Below, one piece after another: positions 6,149 to 13,745 of a stretch of 15,234 bases of DNA. Source of the DNA: Maribacter sp. (GTDB taxonomy: Bacteria; Bacteroidota; Bacteroidia; Flavobacteriales; Flavobacteriaceae); contig JANQUX010000462.1 in NCBI GenBank assembly GCA_030730545.1, forward strand, positions 1-15,234, given 5' to 3'. The number at the start of each line of letters is the position of its first letter. The stretch's first letter is position 1. The notes under the pieces are model-generated. The model did not search any database, was not told the DNA's origin, and saw only the letters and a list, made by a program, of their open reading frames with translations. The translations under genes were made by a program, and so were the position numbers.

Positions 6149-7390
6149 CTAGTTGGTGATATTTCTAGAATTGGCAGAGCCAATACCGATTATACTATCA
6201 TACATATCGCCAAAGTTGCGATAGTATACTAGTACTAGGTAATTATTTTCTGTAAAATGGAAGTTACCCCCGACCTCGTTTAATTTTATTTTGTCTCCGC
6301 CTTTCACGGCATATTTATAGTTGTAAAACCCTTGTTTCATTTTTAGAGTGGCTTCTAGCATACCATTCTTTTCATTGTAAACCATTTTATTTTCGTCGGT
6401 AAGGGCGTAATTATTGAATTTGCCGAAGACGTAAACATCATCAAGAGCTATATATTCGGTGTAGGGTAGGCTAAAATATACGTTGGTATATTCTGCTTCT
6501 CTAGAAGCATTGTCGCCCTGTAAAGTTCTGATTACGAAATCTCCGTTAATGTCAGGGAAATAGGTGTATGGCTTGTCGTTTCTGAAATCATCAGAAAATA
6601 AATAATGATTGTATAAGTCGGTAAGGTCGATGCTAGAAATTTGCGAGCTTGGTGCTCTTAAGTCACTAGTGTCGAATAATAAAAATTCATTACCACCATA
6701 AAATGCAGTTTCTTGATCATATTTATAGACTAGTTCGTCGCCTAAAGTGTATTGTGGTGCTACATTGGTAATGGCAGTAGGCCAATAGTGATTTTGAAGT
6801 ATCGCAACCTTAACCTCTTTTTTTGGGTTTATTAACCGTAACGAACCAGAGGTAATACTGAATTGTACTACTTGCTTTTCGTTAATAAAATTAAAATCTC
6901 TAGAGCGTTTTATAGCAGTAGATACCTTTACAATATCTTTATATACTACGAATCTTCTCGAAAATTGAAGGTCATTATAACTGTTGTAAACTTCTAAAAG
7001 ATAATTTCCGCTAACTTTTAAGCGAACATTATCATTAGGTATGGTCAGTTGATAATTAGAGTACGACTGCAGTGTGCTATAACTATTCTCGTAATTGGTA
7101 ATTCTTTGGTTGTCAACGCCGTCTAAATATTGAGATTTCAACAATGTAGAGGGTGTCCAATCATAATCGCAATGAATTACTTTGTAGTAATAGTCTTGTT
7201 CATTGGCTAGAATATCATCGAACTCTAAATAAATAGGTTCGCCAATTTTAATTACAGGAAACTGATCTTCTGTGGGACCTTTAAAAACGATTGATTTTAT
7301 GTTGTTTGGCGGATTTGCTTCTAATTGTACCTGGGCAACTATGTTTTGCAAAAATAATAGACAAATAAAATGTTTAATGAAAATTCGCAT
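6149..7390 (-). CDS. Type IX secretion system plug protein (DUF5103)
   Basis: This 413-residue exported protein matches the DUF5103 family. A signal peptide spans residues 1-19 with probable cleavage at Ala19-Gln20. Recognisable family features are a beta-rich N-terminal part (PPNNIKSIVFKG at 27-38, then YYYKVIHCDYDW in the 60s-70s), a middle region with SNYQLTIPND and RRFVVYKD, and a C-terminal FGKFNNYALTDENKM followed by YNYKYAVKGG. In Flavobacterium johnsoniae a protein of this family, called Plug, occupies the periplasmic end of the giant SprA translocon and keeps the outer membrane sealed when no cargo is crossing. The same role is inferred here from the family. The ATG at 7390 gives a good signal peptide. 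It is the first gene of the minus-strand unit plug, DUF3667, apaG, and diverges from nqrA. Confidence 0.88.
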   Translation of the reverse strand: MRIFIKHFICLLFLQNIVAQVQLEANPPNNIKSIVFKGPTEDQFPVIKIGEPIYLEFDDILANEQDYYYKVIHCDYDWTPSTLLKSQYLDGVDNQRITNYENSYSTLQSYSNYQLTIPNDNVRLKVSGNYLLEVYNSYNDLQFSRRFVVYKDIVKVSTAIKRSRDFNFINEKQVVQFSITSGSLRLINPKKEVKVAILQNHYWPTAITNVAPQYTLGDELVYKYDQETAFYGGNEFLLFDTSDLRAPSSQISSIDLTDLYNHYLFSDDFRNDKPYTYFPDINGDFVIRTLQGDNASREAEYTNVYFSLPYTEYIALDDVYVFGKFNNYALTDENKMVYNEKNGMLEATLKMKQGFYNYKYAVKGGDKIKLNEVGGNFHFTENNYLVLVYYRNFGDMYDSIIGIGSANSRNITN

Positions 7391-7409
7391 TGACCCAGTA
7401 ATTTTTAAG

Positions 7410-7417
7410 TAAAGGTA
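7410..7417 (-). promoter_or_regulatory. Weak candidate -7 element for the plug gene
   Basis: On the minus strand 7417-7410 reads TACCTTTA, one mismatch from TAnnTTTG, about 20 bases before the plug ATG. No -33 box is evident at the right distance, and the leader would be very short, so support is slight. Confidence 0.22.
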
Positions 7418-7500
7418 AACAAAAACGATGCCTAAAAAATATAGCTCGTTCTAATGACTAAATTATGGGTTAATAATTATGAAAACGAAGTTTTTGTACT

Positions 7501-7508
7501 TAAATTTG
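7501..7508 (+). promoter_or_regulatory. Candidate promoter -7 element of the nqr operon
   Basis: TAAATTTG at 7501-7508 is a full match to the Bacteroidota TAnnTTTG -7 element and lies 34 bases before the nqrA ATG, giving a leader of about 28 bases. A TTTTTG lies immediately upstream at 7491-7496, too close to serve as the -33 box. No clear TTTG is seen at the ideal distance. Confidence 0.5.
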
Positions 7509-7542
7509 CTCAAATTTTGATAACCTAAAGGTCTATACGCAC

Positions 7543-8892
7543 ATGTCAAAAGACATTCGAATTAAAAAAGGGCTCAACATTAATCTTGTGGGCGCCGCAG
7601 AACAGACTAATTCAAAAGCTGTTTCAAGTAATGTTTATGCTATACAGTTAAGTGATTTTCACGGAATTACTCCAAAAATGATGGTAAAGCAAGGCGCCGA
7701 AGTGAAAGCGGGAGAGCCTTTGTTCTATAACAAAAACATGGAAAGCATGCTTTTTGTTTCACCAGTAAGCGGTGAGCTTATAGAAATCGAAAGAGGAGAT
7801 AGAAGACGTATTTTGACCTTAAGGATATTAGCAGACAAAACACAAGAGCCATTTACAGGGGCTACTATAGATGTTGAAAAATCATCTAAAGAACAGTTGA
7901 AAGCTCTTTTGTTGAAAAGTGGCTGTTGGCCATTTATCAAGCAGAGACCTTATGATGTAGTGGCTAATCCTGATACAACACCTAAATCTATTTTTATTTC
8001 TGGGTATTCAAGTGGGCCGTTGCAAGCAGATTTGGATTATATATTACAGGGTAAAGAAAAAGAACTACAAGCTGCAATTACTGCATTAGGTAAATTAACC
8101 CCAGGTAAAGTTCATGTATCTGTTGGATCTAGTAAATCGCCATTGTCTTCAATGACTGGTGTTGAGTTGCATAATGTATCTGGTCCACATCCTGCAGGGT
8201 TAGTAGGTACACAAATCAATAAATTAGATCCTATTAATAAAGGAGAATTGGTTTGGACGGTAACTCCGCAAGATTTAATTATTATCGGTGAATATTTGCT
8301 TACAGGTAAGTTCAATGCAGAGCGCGTTATCGCACTTGCGGGTTCATCTGTAAAAGCACCTAAATATTACACAACTAAAATAGGGGCAGAGATTTCTACC
8401 TTTTTATACGCTAGTGGTGTAAACGAAGAAAACTTCAGAGTCATCAATGGAGATGTACTTACAGGTTCTAAAAGTAGACCAGATGGTTATTTAGGATATT
8501 ATAATAATACGGTTACGGTTATTCCAGAAGGAGACGATTATGAATTGTTCGGATGGAATAAGCCGGTTTTCAATAAAATATCGGCTACAAGAGCATTGAC
8601 GTTCTCTTGGATGCAGCCAAATAAGAAATATGAATTAGATACCAATACTAACGGTGAGCATAGAGCTTTCGTGGTAACTGGGCAATATGAAGAGGTTTTT
8701 CCGATGGATATTTTTCCAATGCAACTGTTAAAAGCTTGTATGGTACAAGACTTGGATGAGATGGAGCAGTTAGGTTTGTACGAGGTAGCTCCTGAAGATT
8801 TTTCGTTAACTGAGTTTATATGTATTTCTAAGCAGCCACACCAAAAAATTATTCGTGAGGGCTTAGATTTATTGCAAAAAGAAATAGGATAA
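7543..8892 (+). CDS. nqrA: Na+-translocating NADH:quinone reductase subunit A
   Basis: NqrA is the 449-residue peripheral cytoplasmic subunit of the Na+-pumping NADH:ubiquinone/menaquinone oxidoreductase. The complex passes electrons from NADH to quinone and exports Na+. Family features visible are the N-terminal IKKGLNINLVGAAEQ, an FHGITPKMMVKQGAEVKAGE segment near residues 39-58 (biotinyl/lipoyl-like hammerhead), VSPVSGELIEIERGDRR at about 73-89, and HVSVGSSKSPLS followed by SGPHPAGLVGTQINKLDPI in the middle. No membrane segment is present, as expected. Length agrees with characterised NqrA (about 446 residues). It heads the operon, and its stop is 3 bases from the nqrB start. The divergent plug gene begins 152 bases away. 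Confidence 0.97.
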   Translation: MSKDIRIKKGLNINLVGAAEQTNSKAVSSNVYAIQLSDFHGITPKMMVKQGAEVKAGEPLFYNKNMESMLFVSPVSGELIEIERGDRRRILTLRILADKTQEPFTGATIDVEKSSKEQLKALLLKSGCWPFIKQRPYDVVANPDTTPKSIFISGYSSGPLQADLDYILQGKEKELQAAITALGKLTPGKVHVSVGSSKSPLSSMTGVELHNVSGPHPAGLVGTQINKLDPINKGELVWTVTPQDLIIIGEYLLTGKFNAERVIALAGSSVKAPKYYTTKIGAEISTFLYASGVNEENFRVINGDVLTGSKSRPDGYLGYYNNTVTVIPEGDDYELFGWNKPVFNKISATRALTFSWMQPNKKYELDTNTNGEHRAFVVTGQYEEVFPMDIFPMQLLKACMVQDLDEMEQLGLYEVAPEDFSLTEFICISKQPHQKIIREGLDLLQKEIG

Positions 8893-8895
8893 GAA

Positions 8896-10176
8896 ATGAG
8901 TTTAAAAAGCAAATTACACGAACTTAAGCTAAAGTATCAGGGTAAGAAAATGGCTCCTGCCTTTAATGCCTTTCATACTTTTTTGTTTTCGCCAGATGAG
9001 ACTACCCATGCAGGTGGCACACATGTAAAATCGGCAGATGATTTAAAACGTACAATGAACACAGTAATAATGGCACTGATTCCAGTGTTAATATTCTCAA
9101 TGTTCAACGCGGGTTATCAGCATTTTTCTGCTATAAATGGTTTTCCGGCAGATTTCTCTTTAATGAACGATTTCCTTACTTGGGACAATTTCTGGATCGG
9201 TATTATTAAGGTATTGCCATTAGTTGTTGTTTCTTATGGTGTCGGTCTTATAGTAGAATTTATTTTTGCTGTCATAAAAGGTCACGAAGTAGAAGAAGGA
9301 TATTTAGTTACTGGTATGTTAGTGCCGCTAATTGTACCAATAGATACTCCGCTTTGGATGTTGGCAGTAGCCGTAGTTTTCGGTGTTGTTATTGGTAAAG
9401 AGGTTTTTGGTGGTACAGGTATGAATATTCTTAATCCGGCATTAACAATTAGAGCATTCTTGTTCTTTGCTTATCCTACATGGATGAGTGGTGATAAAGT
9501 TTGGGTTTACGGTGCTCGTGAGCGTTCAGAAGAAATTCTTGCAGGGGCAAATGTTGATGCGATATCAGGTGAAACTATATTAGGATACTTAGCGCAGAAT
9601 AAAGGAGCTGAAATGACATATTCTGTTTCAGATATGTTCTTCGGTTTTATACCAGGTTCTGTAGGTGAAACATCTGCATTTTTAATCTTATTAGGTGGTT
9701 TATTTTTGATATTCACAAAAATTGCTAGCTGGAGAATAATGGTAAGTGCTGTTATTGGTTCATTGGTAATGGGCTTAATATTCAATCAAGTCGTAGATTT
9801 TGGTTGGGTAGGCGAATCAAGTAAGTTTTACGGATTGATGAGTTTCGATTTCTGGAAACATTTAATCGTAGGTGGTTTGGCATTCGGTATTGTCTATATG
9901 GCAACAGATCCTGTAACTGGTTCACAAACTAATAAAGGAAAGTGGTATTATGGTTTCTTTATAGGTTTCATTTCTGTAATGATCCGTGTGTTTAACCCTG
10001 CATACCCAGAAGGTGTCTTCTTGGCTATCCTTTTAATGAACGTATTTGCTCCAACAATCGATCATTATGTAGTTAGGGGTAATATTAAAAGAAGAATGAA
10101 CAGATTAAAAAATGCTACTATCTACCCAAAAGATTCAGATGGTAAGGCAAAAGAACTTAAAGCTGAAACAGTTTAA
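8896..10176 (+). CDS. nqrB: Na+-translocating NADH:quinone reductase subunit B
   Basis: NqrB is the large 426-residue membrane subunit that forms much of the Na+ path and carries a covalent FMN on a threonine, plus riboflavin. Membrane helices are evident at about 54-72, 102-125, 137-165, 185-194, 260-275, 280-300, 322-336, 351-365 and 372-390. The flavin-transfer motif is at 221-227 (DAISGET), with Thr227 the expected FMN-phosphoester residue. The more usual form is SGAT. Other conserved segments are FGGTGMNILNPALTIRAFLF at 171-190 and ATDPVTGSQTNKGKWYYG at 336-353. A gap of 2 bases separates it from nqrC. The flavin is attached by ApbE, encoded at the end of this locus. Confidence 0.97.
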   Translation: MSLKSKLHELKLKYQGKKMAPAFNAFHTFLFSPDETTHAGGTHVKSADDLKRTMNTVIMALIPVLIFSMFNAGYQHFSAINGFPADFSLMNDFLTWDNFWIGIIKVLPLVVVSYGVGLIVEFIFAVIKGHEVEEGYLVTGMLVPLIVPIDTPLWMLAVAVVFGVVIGKEVFGGTGMNILNPALTIRAFLFFAYPTWMSGDKVWVYGARERSEEILAGANVDAISGETILGYLAQNKGAEMTYSVSDMFFGFIPGSVGETSAFLILLGGLFLIFTKIASWRIMVSAVIGSLVMGLIFNQVVDFGWVGESSKFYGLMSFDFWKHLIVGGLAFGIVYMATDPVTGSQTNKGKWYYGFFIGFISVMIRVFNPAYPEGVFLAILLMNVFAPTIDHYVVRGNIKRRMNRLKNATIYPKDSDGKAKELKAETV

Positions 10177-10178
10177 TT

Positions 10179-10931
10179 ATGGCACAAAAAACAGATAGTA
10201 ACGTTTATACAGTAGTTTTTGCTGCTGTTATGGTTGTGGTAGTTGGGTCAATACTTGCGTTTTTGGCTTCAGCATTACGCCCTAATATTAAGGAAAACGA
10301 GCGTTTTGAAAAACAGCAGAATATTCTTTACGCCATGGGTGTTAACGAAAATGGTGATGATGCCGGTAGTGTAAACTTTATACCTACAGATGTAGTAGAA
10401 GATGAGTTTGCAAGTTATATCAAAGAGCAATTGGTTATTCAAGGAGATAAGATTACTGAAGATAACGAAGCATATTTGATTGATTTAAAAAAGCAACTGG
10501 CTAATATTAAAAAAGGAGAGCCTTATAAATTGCCAGTTTTTCTCGGTGAGAAAGATGGTAAGAAATTTTATATCATTCCTATGTACGGTAAAGGTCTTTG
10601 GGATGCTATTTGGGGTTTTATCGCTTTAGATGATACCATGACTGTTCAAGGTGTTTATTTTGATCATAAAGGGGAAACTCCTGGTTTAGGTGCTAACATT
10701 AAAATGCGTTATTTCATGGACGATTTTAAGGGAGAAACTATTTTAAATGGAACTCAGTATGCAGGTATAGCAGTAGCCAAAGGGAACAATGACCCATTGA
10801 ATAATACTAAAGATGATAATGAAGTAGATGCCTTGGCTGGTGCTACTATTACCGGTAACGGTGTTTCTGCTATGATTAGCGAAACTGTCAAATTATACAA
10901 ACCTTATTTAGAAACAATTAGAGCAAAGTAA
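10179..10931 (+). CDS. nqrC: Na+-translocating NADH:quinone reductase subunit C
   Basis: NqrC has one N-terminal membrane helix (residues 10-32) and a periplasmic FMN-binding domain, 250 residues in total. The covalent flavin site is DALAGAT at 217-223, with Thr223 as acceptor, and GETPGLG at 165-171 is the second conserved element of the FMN-binding domain. The periplasmic position of the site matches ApbE, which works outside the inner membrane. In the complex this FMN exchanges electrons with the membrane iron-sulphur site in NqrD/NqrE and the FMN in NqrB. The gene lies 2 bases after nqrB, and only 1 base separates it from nqrD. Confidence 0.97.
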   Translation: MAQKTDSNVYTVVFAAVMVVVVGSILAFLASALRPNIKENERFEKQQNILYAMGVNENGDDAGSVNFIPTDVVEDEFASYIKEQLVIQGDKITEDNEAYLIDLKKQLANIKKGEPYKLPVFLGEKDGKKFYIIPMYGKGLWDAIWGFIALDDTMTVQGVYFDHKGETPGLGANIKMRYFMDDFKGETILNGTQYAGIAVAKGNNDPLNNTKDDNEVDALAGATITGNGVSAMISETVKLYKPYLETIRAK

Positions 10932-10932
10932 C

Positions 10933-11580
10933 ATGGCACTACTATCAAAAAAAGATACAAATCTTATTACTGATCCACTTGCGGACAACAACCCTATTAC
11001 TATTCAGGTATTAGGTATTTGTTCGGCATTGGCAATTACAGCAGAGCTAAAGGCGTCTTTGGTAATGGCTATTTCTGTAATGTTCGTATTAGGTGCAGGT
11101 AACGTAGTTATCTCATTGATGAGAAATATCATTCCATCGAAAATTAGAATCATTGTTCAGTTAATCGTAGTTGCTACATTGGTTATTATAGTGGATCAAG
11201 TACTTAAGGCATATGCTTATGAATTAAGTAAAACCTTGGCTGTATTCGTGGGTCTAATTATTACAAACTGTATAATTATGGGTCGTTTTGAAGCTTTTGC
11301 TTTGGCTAACGGACCATGGCGTTCATTTTTAGATGGTATTGGTAACTCTTTAGGTTACGGTGTTATTTTGGTTATCGTAGGGTTCTTTAGAGAACTTTTA
11401 GGTTCAGGAACACTTTTTGGTTTTCCGGTCTTAGGTGATCCAATAATGAAAACAGGGTTGTATGCTACAGGATATGAGAATAATGGTTTTATGATTATTC
11501 CACCGGCAGCATTAATTGTAGTTGGTATCATTATTTGGGTACAACGTTCAAGAAATCCTGCGTTAGTAGAAGAGAATTAA
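10933..11580 (+). CDS. nqrD: Na+-translocating NADH:quinone reductase subunit D
   Basis: NqrD is a six-helix integral membrane subunit of 215 residues. It pairs with NqrE in inverted topology and shares an intramembrane 2Fe-2S centre with it. The two cysteines expected to ligate iron are present as Cys30 (in QVLGICSAL) and Cys113 (in IITNCIIMGRFEAFA). The pattern PWRSFLDGIGNSLGYG and FFRELLGSGTLFG are further hallmarks shared with RnfE/RsxE. Context in an operon with NqrA, B, C, E and F identifies it as NqrD rather than Rnf. The spacing to nqrE is 21 bases, the widest inside nqrABCDEF. Confidence 0.97.
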   Translation: MALLSKKDTNLITDPLADNNPITIQVLGICSALAITAELKASLVMAISVMFVLGAGNVVISLMRNIIPSKIRIIVQLIVVATLVIIVDQVLKAYAYELSKTLAVFVGLIITNCIIMGRFEAFALANGPWRSFLDGIGNSLGYGVILVIVGFFRELLGSGTLFGFPVLGDPIMKTGLYATGYENNGFMIIPPAALIVVGIIIWVQRSRNPALVEEN

Positions 11581-11601
11581 ACAGACATTTAAGTAGAAAT
11601 T

Positions 11602-12363
11602 ATGTTAGAACATGTAGAATTATTTTTTAAGTCCATCTTTATCGATAACATGGTGTTTGCCGTGTTCTTGGGGATGTGTTCTTATTTAGCGGTATCCAAA
11701 AAAGTGGCTACTGCAGTTGGTTTAGGTGCTGCTGTTATATTCGTATTGGCGGTTACTGTACCAATGAACTGGTTGTTAGATAAGTATTTGTTACAAGACG
11801 GAGCCTTAGTTAGGCTAGGCCCTGAGTATGCAGATTACAACCTTAGCTTTTTATCATTTATTCTATTCATTGCTACCATTGCTACAATGGTACAATTGGT
11901 AGAGATTGTAGTTGAGAAATTCTCACCTTCTTTATATAACTCATTGGGTATATTCTTACCATTGATTGCCGTAAACTGTGCAATTCTTGGTGGATCTTTA
12001 TTCATGCAGGCAAGAGAAATCGAAACTTTAGGTTTAGCATTCAATTATGGTGTTAGTTCTGGTATTGGTTGGTTCTTGGCAATTTTGGCAATTGCCGCAA
12101 TACGCGAAAAAATTAGATATAGTAATGTTCCTGCTCCTTTAAGAGGTCTAGGTATTACATTTATTATCACTGGTCTTATGGGTATTGGTTTTCAAAGTTT
12201 TGGTGGTATGCTAACTGGTGGCGGTGATGAAGCTGAAGAGGCTACCGAACAAGTTAATCAGATAATTCAGCCAGAGGTTGTAACACCTGTAGAAGAAGTA
12301 GTAGTAGAAAAGAACATAGAAATTGACGAAAAAGTAATTTCTTATAACGACGTAAATAAATAG
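11602..12363 (+). CDS. nqrE: Na+-translocating NADH:quinone reductase subunit E with acidic C-terminal tail
   Basis: NqrE is the partner of NqrD, with six membrane helices in residues 1-200. The iron-ligand cysteines are Cys26 (FLGMCSYLAVSKK) and Cys126 (LIAVNCAILGGSLFM). The segment SSGIGWFLAILAIAAIREKI at 152-171 is typical of the family. Enterobacterial/Vibrio NqrE is about 198 residues, whereas this protein has 253. The extra 50 or so residues (about 204-253) form a hydrophilic tail rich in Glu, Val and Pro with no membrane segment, beginning GGGDEAEEATEQ and containing VEEVVVEKN. The frame is open throughout, and the tail ends 2 bases before nqrF, so it is a genuine extension and not a frameshift product. 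Confidence 0.96.
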   Translation: MLEHVELFFKSIFIDNMVFAVFLGMCSYLAVSKKVATAVGLGAAVIFVLAVTVPMNWLLDKYLLQDGALVRLGPEYADYNLSFLSFILFIATIATMVQLVEIVVEKFSPSLYNSLGIFLPLIAVNCAILGGSLFMQAREIETLGLAFNYGVSSGIGWFLAILAIAAIREKIRYSNVPAPLRGLGITFIITGLMGIGFQSFGGMLTGGGDEAEEATEQVNQIIQPEVVTPVEEVVVEKNIEIDEKVISYNDVNK

Positions 12364-12365
12364 AC

Positions 12366-13673
12366 ATGATTTTAGCTGCAAGTACAGGCGGAACTATTCT
12401 AATAACTGTTGTCGCATTTCTAATATTGTTGATGGCATTAGTAGCATTGCTTCTGTTTACGAAACAAAAACTATCTCCATCTGGTCCTGTAACCATTACA
12501 ATTAACGGAGAAAAGAAAATTGAAGTTGCTTCTGGTGGATCGTTGTTGTCAACTTTAGGTAACCAAAAAGTTTTCTTACCATCTGCATGTGGTGGTGGTG
12601 GTACATGTATTCAGTGCGAATGTCATGTACTTTCTGGTGGTGGTGAAGCATTACCTACAGAAACTCCGCATTTTTCTAAAAAAGAATTAAACCATGGTGC
12701 ACGTTTAGCCTGTCAGGTAAAGGTGAAACAAGATATGGAGATTACGATACCAGAAGAAGTTTTTGGTATTAAGAAGTGGCCAGGTAAAGTTGTGCGTAAT
12801 TACAACGTCGCATCTTTTATTAAGGAGTTCGTAGTTGAAATCCCAGAAGATATGGGGTATAAAGCTGGTGGATATATTCAAATTGAGATTCCTCAATGTG
12901 AAGTTAAATTTGCTGATATTGATATTACGGCACACCCAGAAGAGCATGAAACTCCAGATAAGTTTCAAGCAGAATGGGATAAGTTCAATCTTTGGCCTTT
13001 AGTAATGAAGAATCCAGAAACGGTAGAAAGAGCGTATTCAATGGCATCTTTTCCTGCAGAAGGAAGAGAGATTATGTTGAATGTACGTATTGCAACTCCG
13101 CCATGGGATCGTGCTAAAAATGGTTGGATGGATGTAAATCCGGGTGTTGCATCTTCATATATTTTCAATCTTAAGAAAGGTGATGAAGTAGTTATTTCTG
13201 GACCTTACGGTGAATTTTTCATTAATGAGTCAGATTCAGAAATGTTATATGTAGGTGGTGGTGCAGGTATGGCACCAATGCGTTCGCATTTATATCATTT
13301 ATTCAAAACCTTAAAAACTGATAGAAAAGTAAGTTATTGGTACGGTGGTCGTTCAAAACGTGAATTGTTTTATTTAGACCACTTCTATAAGTTAGAAAAA
13401 GAGTTTCCTAATTTTAAATTCTATTTGGCACTTTCAGAACCAATGGATGTTGACAACTGGAAAGTAAAAGAAAATATAGATGCACCTGGTGATGGGTTCG
13501 TAGGTTTCATTCACAATTGTGTAATTGATAATTACCTAAGTCTGCATGAGTCACCAGAAGATATTGAACTTTATTTCTGTGGACCACCATTAATGAACAA
13601 GGCTGTTCAGAAAATGGGTGAAGATTTCGGTATCCCAGATGAGCATATACGTTTTGATGACTTTGGTGGATAA
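12366..13673 (+). CDS. nqrF: Na+-translocating NADH:quinone reductase subunit F (NADH dehydrogenase, FAD and 2Fe-2S)
   Basis: NqrF is the electron-entry subunit of 435 residues. It has an N-terminal membrane anchor (10-31), a ferredoxin-like 2Fe-2S domain with ligands Cys75, Cys81, Cys84 and Cys116, and a ferredoxin-NADP reductase-like part. In that part RAYSMAS at 222-228 binds FAD, GPYGEFF is at 279-285, VGGGAGMAPMRSH at 296-308 binds NADH, and FCGPPLM is at 404-410. The C-terminus DDFGG is typical. An additional Cys86 follows the cluster (CIQCEC). It oxidises cytosolic NADH and feeds electrons through FAD and the iron-sulphur centre into NqrD/E and NqrC. It is the last gene before an intrinsic terminator. 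Confidence 0.98.
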   Translation: MILAASTGGTILITVVAFLILLMALVALLLFTKQKLSPSGPVTITINGEKKIEVASGGSLLSTLGNQKVFLPSACGGGGTCIQCECHVLSGGGEALPTETPHFSKKELNHGARLACQVKVKQDMEITIPEEVFGIKKWPGKVVRNYNVASFIKEFVVEIPEDMGYKAGGYIQIEIPQCEVKFADIDITAHPEEHETPDKFQAEWDKFNLWPLVMKNPETVERAYSMASFPAEGREIMLNVRIATPPWDRAKNGWMDVNPGVASSYIFNLKKGDEVVISGPYGEFFINESDSEMLYVGGGAGMAPMRSHLYHLFKTLKTDRKVSYWYGGRSKRELFYLDHFYKLEKEFPNFKFYLALSEPMDVDNWKVKENIDAPGDGFVGFIHNCVIDNYLSLHESPEDIELYFCGPPLMNKAVQKMGEDFGIPDEHIRFDDFGG

Positions 13674-13701
13674 GCTATAAGTGATTGAAAAAATGAAAAC
13701 T

Positions 13702-13730
13702 AACCGATATGTAATGTATCGGTTTTTTTA
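13702..13730 (+). terminator. Intrinsic terminator (possible attenuator) after nqrF
   Basis: The arms AACCGATA (13702-13709) and TATCGGTT (13717-13724) form an 8-base-pair stem with a 7-base loop, followed by a run of seven T (13723-13729). It lies 28 bases past the nqrF stop and 16 bases before the next gene of the same direction. There is no clear promoter between the hairpin and that gene. Confidence 0.82.
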
Positions 13731-13745
13731 TAAAATTATTTTAAG

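Noticed and set aside
8538..8912. 124-codon open frame on the minus strand opposite the end of nqrA
   Set aside because: It lies fully antisense to the well-supported nqrA and the first codons of nqrB, has cysteine- and serine-rich shadow-like composition, and has no recognisable motif or promoter.
9507..9785. 92-codon minus-strand open frame inside nqrB
   Set aside because: It is complementary to conserved membrane helices of NqrB and is best explained as a by-product of that gene's codon use.
10933..12363. Calling the D and E subunits RnfE/RnfA (Rnf complex)
   Set aside because: Sequences are similar between the two systems, but the operon contains NqrA and a NADH-binding NqrF and lacks the RnfB and RnfC ferredoxin-type subunits, so it is Nqr.
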